In this document: piece by piece, positions 34,250 through 44,513 of the stretch
How the letters are laid out: the number at the start of each line of letters is the position of its first letter
How positions within the stretch are numbered: the stretch's first letter is position 1
Source of the DNA: Mercurialis annua
Lineage: Eukaryota; Streptophyta; Magnoliopsida; Malpighiales; Euphorbiaceae
Length of the DNA stretch: 64,000 nucleotides
Assembly (NCBI RefSeq): GCF_937616625.2
Contig: NC_065573.1
Span: 15,267,001-15,331,000 of the forward strand
Direction: 5' to 3'
The notes under the pieces: generated by a model
What the model was told of the DNA's origin: nothing
What the model saw: the letters and a program-made list of their open reading frames with translations, nothing else
The model's database searches: none
Program-made: the position numbers and the translations under genes

Positions 34250-35259
34250 CTAAGGCTAAGAGATCAAACGGAGCTCGATTAGTTTCTGCTAGACAAGAAA
34301 TGAGCAAAATCTGTATGCAACTCACTGAACCGTTTTCAAGCCGGAGAGTCGGAAGGATGACACATCTTCTCGTCTTCCATTTCATGTTCGGAGTGCCATG
34401 TCATATGTTTAGTCGTGGCTTTGGAAGCGTTCAACCTTTGCAGCCTTGGAGTTAAAGAGAAATAAAACATTTTTTTATACGGAACGTTAGCCCTTCTTTT
34501 GGCCGAATTTCTTTTCGTAACAGGTTTCCACTGAGGAAATGTACAAACTTTACAATGGGTTAAATCCTCGTCCGCCCCCCAGTAAATCATACAGTTGTGG
34601 AAACAACAATCAATAATCTCGACCAGCAACCCGAGACCTTTCACCAGCTTCTTGATATTAGCAAACATTTTCGGCATTTTGTTGTTCTCTGGAAGCAGTT
34701 CTTGTAATAAACGGCAGGTGTCATCAATCAAAGATATCGAACCCTGATGTCAACACTTAATATCCAAAATTTCCACAGATGCGGACAAGGGTGAGTGTCT
34801 GCTATTTCCGGTCCATATTTCTTCTTCTGCCACACTCATCATATCAAAAAACTTCCGAGCTTCTTCATTCGGGGTCTCTTCCTCAAAAACTTCAGGACCA
34901 GCAGCATCAATAACCATTTTCTGACCGGAGTTTAAATCTCCCCCTCCCTCATTATAATAATCATATTCATTAGCCGGCTGCTGAACAACAGGAGGGACAT
35001 TCACCTCATCGTGGTGAATCCAGACATAGTAATTTGGAATAAACCCAGACTGCAAGACATGTAGTTTCACAACTTCTACATCTCGAAAATTCATATTTCT
35101 ACATTTTGTCCTAGAACATGGCCATTTGATCTCTTCTCCACTCATACACTCGGGATGTTGTACACCAAAATTCACAAACTCTTCAAGATTAGGGAAAATA
35201 TATGGCGGCAGGAAGCCTTTGTCATGCCTCGTATACATCCAACTGCGGTATGGATTCAT
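34250..35259 (-). pseudogene. TNP2-type transposase gene of the outer CACTA, 5' part only
   Basis: The N-terminus MNPYRSWMYTRHDKGF, then GEEIKWPCSRTKCRN and FIPNYYVWIHHDE, is the transposase-associated domain. After an in-frame TGA (34750-34752) the same frame continues with LLQELLPENNKMPK, CCFHNCMIYWG, DLTHCKVCTFPQWKP and YFSLTPRLQRL, the N-terminal half of the TNP2/Transposase_21 domain. A second TGA at 34336-34338 stands where the conserved DSPAW tryptophan should be, followed by a few recognisable residues (KRFSELHTDFA). The catalytic half is missing. Confidence 0.9.
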
Positions 35260-36407
35260 TTCTGAAGGATGTACAATTAGGTACTAGTTCATAAGCTCAA
35301 CGTAGCAAAGTCAATAATTGACTGCTAAAAGGGTAGGGTCCTATCTCATTCGCAAAATTGGCGCCCCATAATTCGATCACGATATATGCATGAATATGGA
35401 AAACATATTCGGCAGCCTTCCGGCGTCGTTCCCCAAGCTCATTTTATAACATAGGGTGTGTAACGCTAATTATATATTCCGTAAGGAATAAGCGTTACAC
35501 ATCCTACATTAAATAATCACCCAGAGAACATACGTCAGAAAACTACCAAATATTTTTCTATCATATCCATACATATATGTTTTCCGTGATCAAATTACGC
35601 AGACTACGACAGTTTTACGAACTGTACACACGTACAATCCCGTGTCGTCCAATCTCTTGAACACACGAGACGTGTTTCTACGGCTAGGTAAGATTTTATT
35701 CGGTGGGAATAAAATATTGTTAATTAAATTTAACTGTTATTGAATTTACTCGAACTAGTTAAAATAAAATACAAAAATGCATTAACACTTACTTGTTTAA
35801 GAGCAGAACCGCAAATGAGAAGACTCCTGAGTATCAACAACAAAATCCTGTAATAAGGGGTTTTTATTAGTTTTTAATATTTTTTTTTTAAAAAAAACGG
35901 CAGCATTTCCCCTAAAAAAAGCATCACCCATTTTTCAGCGAAAAAAAACAATAAAAATTCGAACATAACCAACAAGCCATTTCATCTCAATTTTTTTCTA
36001 ATTAAAAATACTATTAATAAATTATTTAATCAAATGAAACAATTGAATTAATCTAATAAAACATTTAAACTAAATTATAATTAATTTAACCTACTATTCA
36101 TCAATTTAACTAACCTAATCATATATAATATACTTAACTTCAATTTAATTGATTAATAAAATAACCTAATAAAACAAAACAGAACATTATTAATAACGTA
36201 ATAATATTAAATAATAACCAAATTTCTTAAAATATAAACAATTAAAATAATTAATTATTATTTAAAATAATTACATATGAAATTACTAAAAACTAATATT
36301 TCAAACAATTTCAATTTAACCTAATTACAATCTAACCTAATTATAATATAATCCAATACACAACTAAACTTATTAAAATATAATCTAACTAAAAATTAAC
36401 TTAATTT

Positions 36408-36571
36408 TAATAAACCCTAACTAACAATTTACCTAATTTAATTAAACCCTAACTAACAATTAACCTAATTTAATTAAACCCTAAATAACAATTAACCTAA
36501 TTTAATTAAACCCTAACTAACAATTAACCTAATATAATTAAACCCTAATTAACAATTAACCTAATATAATC
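36408..36571. repeat. Five copies of a 32-bp repeat within the CACTA element
   Basis: AAACCCTAA recurs at 36412, 36444, 36476, 36508 and 36540, an exact 32-bp period, each followed by CTAACAATTAACCTAAT-like sequence. It lies upstream of the TNP2 gene. The core equals one plant telomere unit plus two bases. Confidence 0.92.
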
Positions 36572-37620
36572 TAATATCAATAAACCTAATTTTAAATCTA
36601 AAAACCAAATTATAAATCTTATTAAACCCTAATTTAAACCTAATATATAATTTGAAAATAAAATAAATAAAATAAAAATAAGAAATCAAAGAAAACCTTA
36701 CCTTAATTGCAGATGACGGCGGCAGGCGCCTGTGAGCGGACAGCAGCCGGCTGCGTGGGGAGGAGAGGACATAGATGGAGTGGAGCGGGCGGCTGTGAAC
36801 GGATAACGCCGGTGGCGTGAAGAGCGGTGAACGGTGGTCTGAGAGGGAAGGGAGACGGGTGATGGTGGTCTGAGAGGGAAGAGAAAAGGGTCTGAAAAAA
36901 GAAAAGAAAATATAAGGGGGAAGGTCTGCTCGCGCTCGGTTTATTAATTGATATTTAGCGACAGATTCTTAGGTCTTTCGCTAAATATCAAATAATAAAC
37001 CAAACTTAGCGACCGATTTTAGGTCGGTCGCTAAGTTTAAGCCTGAACACTGCTTTTGGACTTAAATTTCGCGACCGACTTTAAATCGGTCGCTAAGTTG
37101 AAGCCCAAATGTTGCGTTTGGGCTTGCCACCATATTTAGCGACGGATTGGCTATGTCCGTCGCTAAATTTTGTACTTTAATTGGCGGGGAAGCTCCCGCC
37201 AATTTTAATTGGGTATTTAGCGATGAATTGGCCTTATCCGTCTCTAAATTTTGATCTAATTGGCGGGGAAGCTCCCGCCAATTTTTATTGGGGATTTGAC
37301 GGAATGGCATTCCGTCGCCAAATCCGTCGGTCATTGACTGAATTAGCGACGAAATGGTCATCTGTCGCTAATTTCGGTCGTTGATCTCATGATTTTTGGT
37401 AGTGAAATGGGTCGCTCAATCCCATCAAATTAATTATAGGTCTGTGATAGGATATGGAAGTTGATGAAAAGAAGGTAAATTGCAAATGCATATTAGACAA
37501 TAATTGTAATCTTGCCCTACACACTACACAATATTTTCAACCCTTGCAAATCCACAAAATTTGCAGAATTCTGTACAATGCACAAGGTTTTGCATTTCAA
37601 CTTTAGATTTTAAAATATGC

Positions 37621-37925
37621 TAAACCCATTTTGGGATGTTAAACTATATGATTTTAGTTTATCTGGTCCCTCATTTTTTATTTGAATTTCTCAGGTTTTT
37701 AAACTTTCACTTTTTGATTTATTGAATCTTTAAATGGATCTCTTTTGGTTCATTAGGTACTTAAACTTTCACTTTTTAGTTTATTGGGTCCTTAAATGGA
37801 TCTCCACTTAAGGACTTAATGAATCAAAAGGAGAAAGTTTAAAGATTTCAAGAAGCCAAATAAAAAATGAGGGACCTTATAAAATAAATTTGTATAGTTT
37901 AGGGACTCCAAAATAGATTTACCCC
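37621..37925. mobile_element. Foldback MITE
   Basis: Long imperfect inverted repeats: ATGTTAAACTATATGATTTTA with GGTCCCTCATTTTTTATTTG on the left, CAAATAAAAAATGAGGGACC and GTATAGTTTAGGGACTCC on the right. Flanks TAAAATA are repeated (37611 and 37926). The centre has a tandem duplication of about 60 bp (TTAAACTTTCACTTTTT). Confidence 0.65.
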
Positions 37926-38244
37926 TAAAATACTAATTTTGCTTATATGTTGCGTACATGCTTTATAACATGACTCGCCAATTTCTATTTGAATTAAATT
38001 CTATATAGTTATTATATGCTACGCACATGTTTTATAACATGACTTGTCAATTTCTATATTAATTAAATTCTATACAGTTATATTAATATTAAATTAATTA
38101 CGATTTTTATTGGAAATAAATACTTCCTCCATGCAATAATTACAGATTTTTTTTAGCTCTTTGAAATTGTACATGGATTATGAAAATGATTTATGATATA
38201 TGCTTTTTTTTACTAACATTTCAAAAATAACTCTTATATTTATT

Positions 38245-38542
38245 AGGCTTAAATGTACCAAAAATCACCAACTTTCGCGTGTTTTTGGTATTTGACACGA
38301 ACTTTAAATTTTGTCATATAAATACACGAACTATCAAAGTTTTGCATATATGACCAAGTTTCCATTTTAGGTGAAAAACGGTGTCGTTTTAGGTATAAAA
38401 CGTTGCCGTTTTAGGTCAAAAACGGTGCCCGTGTTATATATGCAAAAAATTGATAGTTCGAGTATTTATATGCCAAAATTAAAAGTTCGTGTCAAATACC
38501 AAAAACACGCGAAAGTTGGTGATTTTTGGAGCAATTAAGCCT
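38245..38542. mobile_element. Foldback MITE with 7-bp target duplication
   Basis: The left arm begins AGGCTTAAATGTACCAAAAA and the right arm ends with a near-complement (TTTTTGGAGCAATTAAGCCT). ATTTATT is duplicated at 38238-38244 and 38543-38549. The inner part has three copies of AAAACG-TGCCGTTTTAGGT-like words. Confidence 0.78.
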
Positions 38543-38549
38543 ATTTATT

Positions 38550-38635
38550 ATAGTTAGTATATAATTGATAATACCATAAAAGGGTATTTTTGTCAAAAAT
38601 AAATAAATAAGAGCATTTTGAGTATAACTAAAGTA

Positions 38636-38668
<33 letters not shown>

Positions 38669-40030
38669 CTATCCAAAATAGATATTTTTTTATATAATTA
38701 TGGGATGGAGGGAGTATTATACATTAATTTATTAATTTTATAAAATTAATTGACGTAATAACTTTTATTTATAATTTATTATAGTAATTAATTTTTATTA
38801 TAATTTTTTTTTGACAATCGAATAATCTTCCATTAATAATAAAGAGCAGTTACAGGTGTAAGAATTCAGAAAGGGTATAACCGTTTCTAATGACCTGACA
38901 TGGAACAAGATATAAATCTTGATTCGCAGATCGCCTTACAAAATAAAATCAAAATTACATAACTGCTCTAACACAATAAGATCCAATCCTTTTCTGTCTA
39001 ACAGAACACTCACAAACTCTTCATAAAAAACAACAACAAATCTTTCATATAGAAAGAACAGTAAAACTTTCAAAAAGAAAGTCAATCGCTGTAAAATAGT
39101 TATAAAAAAAAACTAATGTAACCTATAACGATTTCATCTTCAATCTTGAAAGTTCTTGATCCATCTCTGATTTTTTATTTATTGAAATTGATGCGCCTCG
39201 TCGATAGATTTACCAATCAAAATGAAAAAGAGTCGGTCATTTATTTTATTCTAAAGCAACAAAAAAGAAATGGCTACCGTCAACGGCAAAAATAAACCAT
39301 TGACGGCAGCCGAAGCGAAAACAAGAGGAGAAACGTTTGACGACTAGGGTTTTCTATTTGAGAGAGAGGGGAGAGGAAAATAAATATAAAGGAAGGAAAT
39401 ATAAATTTTATTATAATTACAAAAATGTATTTTGTGTATAAGTGAAATCAAGAATATTTCAGCTTTTCTCACTTCTTTCGGCGCTAGATAACAACCTGAA
39501 TGTTATTGTACGCCGTCATCAATGGTGAAAAAGTAGGAGAAGAAAGCAACTTCTGATCAAGCTAAGAGAAACAAAGATTAAAATCAATTGATTGATAGAG
39601 GGATTATTAATGAGAAAGAAGTTAATAGAGAAGATTTAGAAAAAAAAGTTTGAGGTAATTATTATATCGCAGAAAGACAAGACCAACCAATAAGATAAGA
39701 GTAATAATGAAGAAAATGGTGATAAGAAGGAAATAACAAGAAGTGGGTGGATCTATTGAAGACTAACATGAATAAGGATTAGGAATTTTATATAAAATAT
39801 ATTTCTCTTGTCAGTAATGATATTTGGGTTGCTGAAGTCTGTCAAAAGGATGCTATCAAAGAAGAAAAACATTTGAATTATGCAATCTTATAATGTATTT
39901 ATGGGTTAATACCATAATTTAACAAATTGCATAACTGTATAAGAAATCGATGTGGAAAGCTAGGGTTTATTGATTTTCATCAAATCAAATCTGGTATATT
40001 TGTCTTTTTTTTTTGACTCTAGAGAAGAAA
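38550..40030. other. Spacer with a TA tract and a T-run, nothing firmly recognised
   Basis: A TA-rich patch is at 38637-38670. The T-run at 38806-38814 could be the tail of a minus-strand retroposon, but no coding remnant was found beside it. Confidence 0.4.
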
Positions 40031-40039
40031 AGTTGAAAG

Positions 40040-40290
40040 CGATGGCAGATGGGCCAATAACCTTCGACAAATGTCCTCTGGTTCTTCAGGAAAGAAATAG
40101 ATGAATGTCCTTTGATTCTACAAAAGTTGCGTCTGTTCTAGTGTGGGTAAAGGTTCCTTTACTTCTATGGGAGTTCTAGAGTCCAAACTCACTAAGTTCC
40201 ATGGCAACACATTAGGAAAACCTGTTTGTTGATAGATGTACAAGAGCGAGAACTAAGCTGGATTATGGAAGGCTGAGGTGGCGGCATATA
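40040..40290 (+). pseudogene. Relic of a LINE ORF1 (DUF4283 type)
   Basis: In shifting frames the sequence gives CPLVLQ, VLVWVKVPLLLWEF, SPNSLSSMATH, GKPVC and DRCTRARTKLDYGRL. This order matches the DUF4283 domain of plant L1 ORF1/zinc-knuckle proteins (VWVKFPxLPLEFW, GKPxxxDxxTxxxxRLDYAR). Stops and frameshifts show it is dead. Confidence 0.6.
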
Positions 40291-40462
40291 ACATCACATT
40301 GCTTCTCTCTAGTGCCCAATTGGATACTTTGCGATGCTGGAATTTAAGGAGACGATTCACGTGCAATCTAGCGAATCATCGAAAGAATAGGAGCCTCCAC
40401 TTGCATACGCTCTATCACATCAGCCTGTCAAAAATGAGAATACAATGAAAAAGTGAGTGACG

Positions 40463-41045
40463 TTACAATCAATATGAAATCGGTAATTTAGTACCATAGA
40501 TATAAAAATTACATAACATAATTAAGCACATGCGCTCCGAGCTCACACCGCTAGGTATCACCCATTTCCGCGTGATTTTTCGAAACCATTCCATGTACTG
40601 AGAATGATATTTATTACGTTCTTGTAGTGGGGGGTCCCTCATAGACATAATCCAACCTACGGTTCCAAAGGTCAATATAGTGAGCATGCGTGTGAGTCTA
40701 GTCGTTACTATTCCTAAGCCTCAAACTATGCACCCTTTGGTCTTGTATAAGTCGGGATGGAATAGGCTTCTACAACCAAACTGTTGCAGTACTCTGTCGG
40801 GCTGGTGCCACTCCACGATATGGAAATAGATGAGCGATACCACTTCCTGCCAATTATGTCGGCCCTCCAAACAGTACGTTGAAATGAATCTGAGTACTTT
40901 GTCACTATACGGCTCCCAAATGATTTGCACCAAAGAAACTGAAGATCATTATAATATCATTGCCCAAAAATATTCAAAACAAAACTGAGGACATAATTTA
41001 AATAATGCGCATGTGGATGACTTACAATGCGTGTCTCGGGACCTA
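40463..41045 (-). pseudogene. Plant mobile domain (PMD/MAIN-like) pseudogene fragment
   Basis: In element order the frames give IWEPYSDKVLRFISTYCLEGRHNWQEVVSLIYF, HIVEWHQPDRVLQQFGC, then HAHYIDLWNRRLDYV and HSQYMEWFRKITRKWV. This is the conserved C-terminal half of the plant mobile domain, known from MAIN/MAIL proteins and from many transposon-borne copies. Frame changes near 40720 and the missing N-terminal half indicate a pseudogene. A Mutator-like element lies about 1 kb upstream. Confidence 0.72.
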
Positions 41046-41588
41046 TCTGCTATCCATATGCCCCCTATATGTAAAATTTCAAATTTTAACATATTACTAA
41101 CATCCCGAACAATAAATAATCGAGCAACATTGAAGTTGTATAAAAAATAAAAAGTGTGGGTCTTTGGTCTCCGTCTCTCTCACTAGGGCCATGATTATGC
41201 ATGTTGATACTGTAATATCACATACGAATGACTCTGGATAGTTCTGTATGTATGATAGAGATGTTGCATGCGAATGTCCAACTCATGGAAGTCCATAAGG
41301 GAATGCCCCGTAGTACTACGTGATGTCAATCCCCTAATGTCGTTTTGCACATAATTAAAGAAAAGAACGTTATATACACTTTGCATTCCTTTAAACTGAA
41401 TAAAGGTATTCATAATAGTTATTTTACCTCGCCATCCCAAATAGTCTGAAATCTATGATCATTATGTGCATGCAAAACAATGTCAAACTCAGGTAGGAAA
41501 GCTGCCATATCTGCATGTGAGAATGATGACAAATAAAAATTACATAAAAAGAATAGTCTACTATTTATTCATTCATTCAATGACAACA

Positions 41589-42059
41589 CTAACTTTTATC
41601 ATAAACAATACTGTATTTATAATGCCGCACTGCAAAAACATTTATTACATAAAAAAGTAGGGGGTTACAATTTTCATTACATAACATGTGTTTAACAGCG
41701 TTTTGGCAACCAAAGTCACCTGAATCACTACAGTCAACATCAGCTATAATAGTAGAATCATAAGAAATTGTAGTTGCTTGGTATCCAAAAATATTGTCAA
41801 TGCCAGGCTTGTTATGGAAAAGCTGCAATTTTTGGATCGTGACTTTAATTTACTTTCTCAAATGCTCCATTATAGCCTCAATTTTTGGAATCAGATTTTC
41901 TTCGACATGTTGCCAAAATTTCTTAGGGAATATTATGTCACGAAATTCACAATATGCCTCTAGCTCGCATCTAATTTCCCACAACCTTGACCGCTGAGTC
42001 TCACTTGATATAAAAGCATCTACAAAAATCATGCTTATGTTGTGAGTGATGGCCAACAA
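41589..42059 (-). pseudogene. Unrecognised degraded ORF
   Basis: One frame of about 155 codons with a single TAA (41850-41852) runs FVDAFISSETQRSRLWEI, IIFPKKFWQHVEENLIPKI, then LQLFHNKPGIDNIFGYQ and an Asp/Ser-rich end. I do not recognise the family. Its upstream side is cut by the foldback element whose target duplication is 42058-42066, so the 5' part may be on the far side of that insertion. Confidence 0.3.
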
Positions 42060-42066
42060 ATATATG

Positions 42067-42716
42067 GGGTTTTTGACGGATTTGTTCCTACGGAATTAAA
42101 GAAATTCCAATTTTATGCCTGTCTTAAAAAAAAATCCAATTTAGTGTCTGGGCCCACCCAATTCGCATTCTTAAAATGCGGATTGGGTGAGCCATCCGCA
42201 TTCAACGAAAGTGGATTAATGATAAGCAGCAATCCGCAATATAAGAATGCGGATTGTATGCAAACTATTTGATAAAAATAGTGTTTCAGTCCTTAACTTA
42301 AACCAATAATTTATTGATTCCGTCTTATTTTTGTCTTTATTATCAATATGAATTATGGTTAATATTTTTTTCAATTCTTTATTTCTTTAACATACATAAT
42401 TTTTCATACAAACTTTTTTTAACTTAATGATCAAATATTCGATTAAACTCAATTACTTAGTATTATTTACGTGTAAAATTAATTTATAGGTGTCTTACAA
42501 AGTAGATCGTAATTATAGAAATTTAAAATAAAAATTTGAGAGTTTAAATTTTAATAATCGGTTTTAAACGGAACAAATGAAGTTTAGAGGGTAAATATAT
42601 TAAAAATTAATATATCAATGTACATCTCTAAATGTAGATTTAAAAGTTTCGGATAAAATCTCAAAATTAAAATGTCAAAATTTGAAAGTTTCGACCTAAT
42701 ATGAAAGTATATAAGT

Positions 42717-42778
<62 letters not shown>

Positions 42779-43570
42779 GTGTAATAAATAAATAAAAAGG
42801 AAAAAAGGTTCAATTTAAGGATTATGATGAGGGAAGGAAGTTTAGGTATTAAATTGAACCTTTTTTTCCTTTTTATTTATTTATTATATATTTATAAATA
42901 TAATTTTTATATATTTATTAACTTATATACTTTTATATTACGTCGAAACTTCCAAATTTTGACATTTTAATTTCGAGGTTTTATCCCAAATTTTTAAATC
43001 TACATTTAGAGATGTATATTGATATTAATTTTTAATATATTTACCCTCTAAACTTCATTTGTTCAGTTTAAAATCGATTATTAAAATTTAAATTCTCAAA
43101 TTTAAATTTTAAATTTCTATAATTATGACCTATTTTGTAAGACACCTATAAATTAATTTTACACGTAAATAATATGTAAGTAATTGAGTTTAATCGAATA
43201 TTTGATCATTAAGTTAAACAAAGTTTGTATGAAAAATTATGTAAGTTAAAGAAATGAAGGATTGAAAAAATTATTAACCATATTTCATATTGATAATAAA
43301 GACAAAAATAAGAAGGAATCAGTAAATTATTGGTTTAAATTAAGGACTGAAACACTATTTTTACCAAATAGTTTGCATACAATCCGCATTCTTATATTGC
43401 GGATTGCTGCTTATCATTGATCCGCTTTCGTTCAATGCGGATGGCTCACCCAATCCGCATTTTAAGAATGCGGATTGGGTGGGCCCAGGCACAAAATTGA
43501 AATTTTTTTTAAGACAGACACAAAATTGAAATTTTTTTAAATTTCGTAGGAATAAATTCGTTAAAAACCC
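42067..43570. mobile_element. Mutator-like foldback element, 1.5 kb, 9-bp target duplication
   Basis: The two halves are long inverted repeats of about 650-700 bp: the left begins GGGTTTTTGACGGATTTGTT and the right ends with CGTTAAAAACCC, and blocks such as GCATTCTTAAAATGCGGATT, CAATCCGCAATATAAGAATG and AGTGTTTCAGTCCTTAA reappear complemented on the right. The centre has a (TA)n run at 42718-42775 and a short palindromic GGTTCAATTTAA..TTAAATTGAACC. AAATATATG is perfectly duplicated at 42058-42066 and 43571-43579. There is no coding sequence. Confidence 0.93.
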
Positions 43571-44037
43571 AAATATATGGAGGCCCCCTTGAAAAAAATA
43601 TTTGGAATGTAATCGAGCCTAATGGTTGATCAAGTGAATGGACTTCACTTGACTGGACTGGATATTGAAGGTTGACCAAGTGAATGGACTTTACTTGATC
43701 GAATATGGTATTTAAGGCTGGCCTAATAGGATGTTTTTTTATAAAAAAAAATTATTTTGAAAACTAGAAAAGTTGTTAGGCCTCACCTAAGACTGAGGTG
43801 AAACTGGATATTTTGAAAAAACGGATTCATAATTCTTACATTAACATCATGCCTCAAATATAGACATTATATTGGTATTTTCTTAGAGGATAACGTCTAA
43901 GCTGGAATGCATGTAGGTTGAGTCGATGGGTATTGGTAGTAATTGGTTTAAGGTCCCCACAAACAAATATACCTTTAATAGGTCTCCTCAATCACGAGTA
44001 CAAGCGACCAAGGTACTGTGCTGTTAGTGATGTACTC
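43571..44037. other. Spacer with a short direct repeat
   Basis: A TTGA(T/C)CAAGTGAATGGACTT word recurs about 45 bp apart near 43625 and 43672. No gene is recognised. Confidence 0.4.
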
Positions 44038-44214
44038 TGATAGGAGTAGAACTACTCCTATTTTGCAGGTCTATTTGTAGCATTTTATAATGAGTTTGTA
44101 TGCTTTTCGAGTCACATGTTGCTTATTTTTATATCAAAGTGTTTGAGGTGCAAAACGAGGAAATATAGGAAAACGCTAAGCTGAAAAGCAGTGGGAGGAA
44201 TCAAAGAGCTAGCC

Positions 44215-44303
44215 CGTCTCGATCAAGACAGAGTGTGTTTCGATCGAAACACACCCAAAAAAGGCTTTTCTCGATCGAGACAAGCTGTGTTTCAATCGAG
44301 ACA
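44215..44303. repeat. Array D: four 16-bp dyads spaced 5-15-5
   Basis: Sites at 44215 (CGTCTCGATCAAGACA), 44236 (TGTTTCGATCGAAACA, perfect), 44267 (TTTCTCGATCGAGACA) and 44288 (TGTTTCAATCGAGACA). Spacers are 5, 15 and 5 bp, centres 21, 31 and 21 bp apart, identical to array C although the dyad sequence differs. It lies about 200 bp upstream of the TATA box. Confidence 0.93.
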
Positions 44304-44503
44304 ACGACTGGGCAAACATAGGCAGTTATGGTTAAGCCTATTTCAAAAGAAACTCCCCTATTTCGAAGGAAGCACGTCATTAATGAGGACACGTGGTGAA
44401 AAGATGAAGCTGAATATGTGGGCATCTTCTTAGTCTATTCTCATTGGTAGCTTTCAATCAGACTTGTACTAGGATGTAATTTTATTCCTTTTTTGTCCTA
44501 AAC

Positions 44504-44513
44504 CTATATAAGG
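44504..44513 (+). promoter_or_regulatory. LTR TATA box of the Athila-like element
   Basis: CTATATAAGG, in the middle of the LTR, where U3 meets R is expected. Confidence 0.65.

Larger units (their letters stand above)
29200..37404 (-). mobile_element. Outer CACTA (En/Spm) transposon, 8.2 kb
   Basis: The ends are CACTACAAGAAATC (29200) and its counterpart ATTTTTGGTAGTG (to 37404), flanked by AAA direct repeats at 29197-29199 and 37405-37407. Both ends have many subterminal copies of TTAGCGACGGA in both orientations, the usual transposase-binding region of this superfamily. Two decayed minus-strand genes are inside, a TNP2-type transposase and a TnpA/Transposase_24-type protein. A second CACTA element is inserted in the latter. 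Confidence 0.93.

Noticed and set aside
36408..36571. Interstitial telomere repeat
   Set aside because: Only one AAACCCTAA per 32-bp unit, so not a telomere array.
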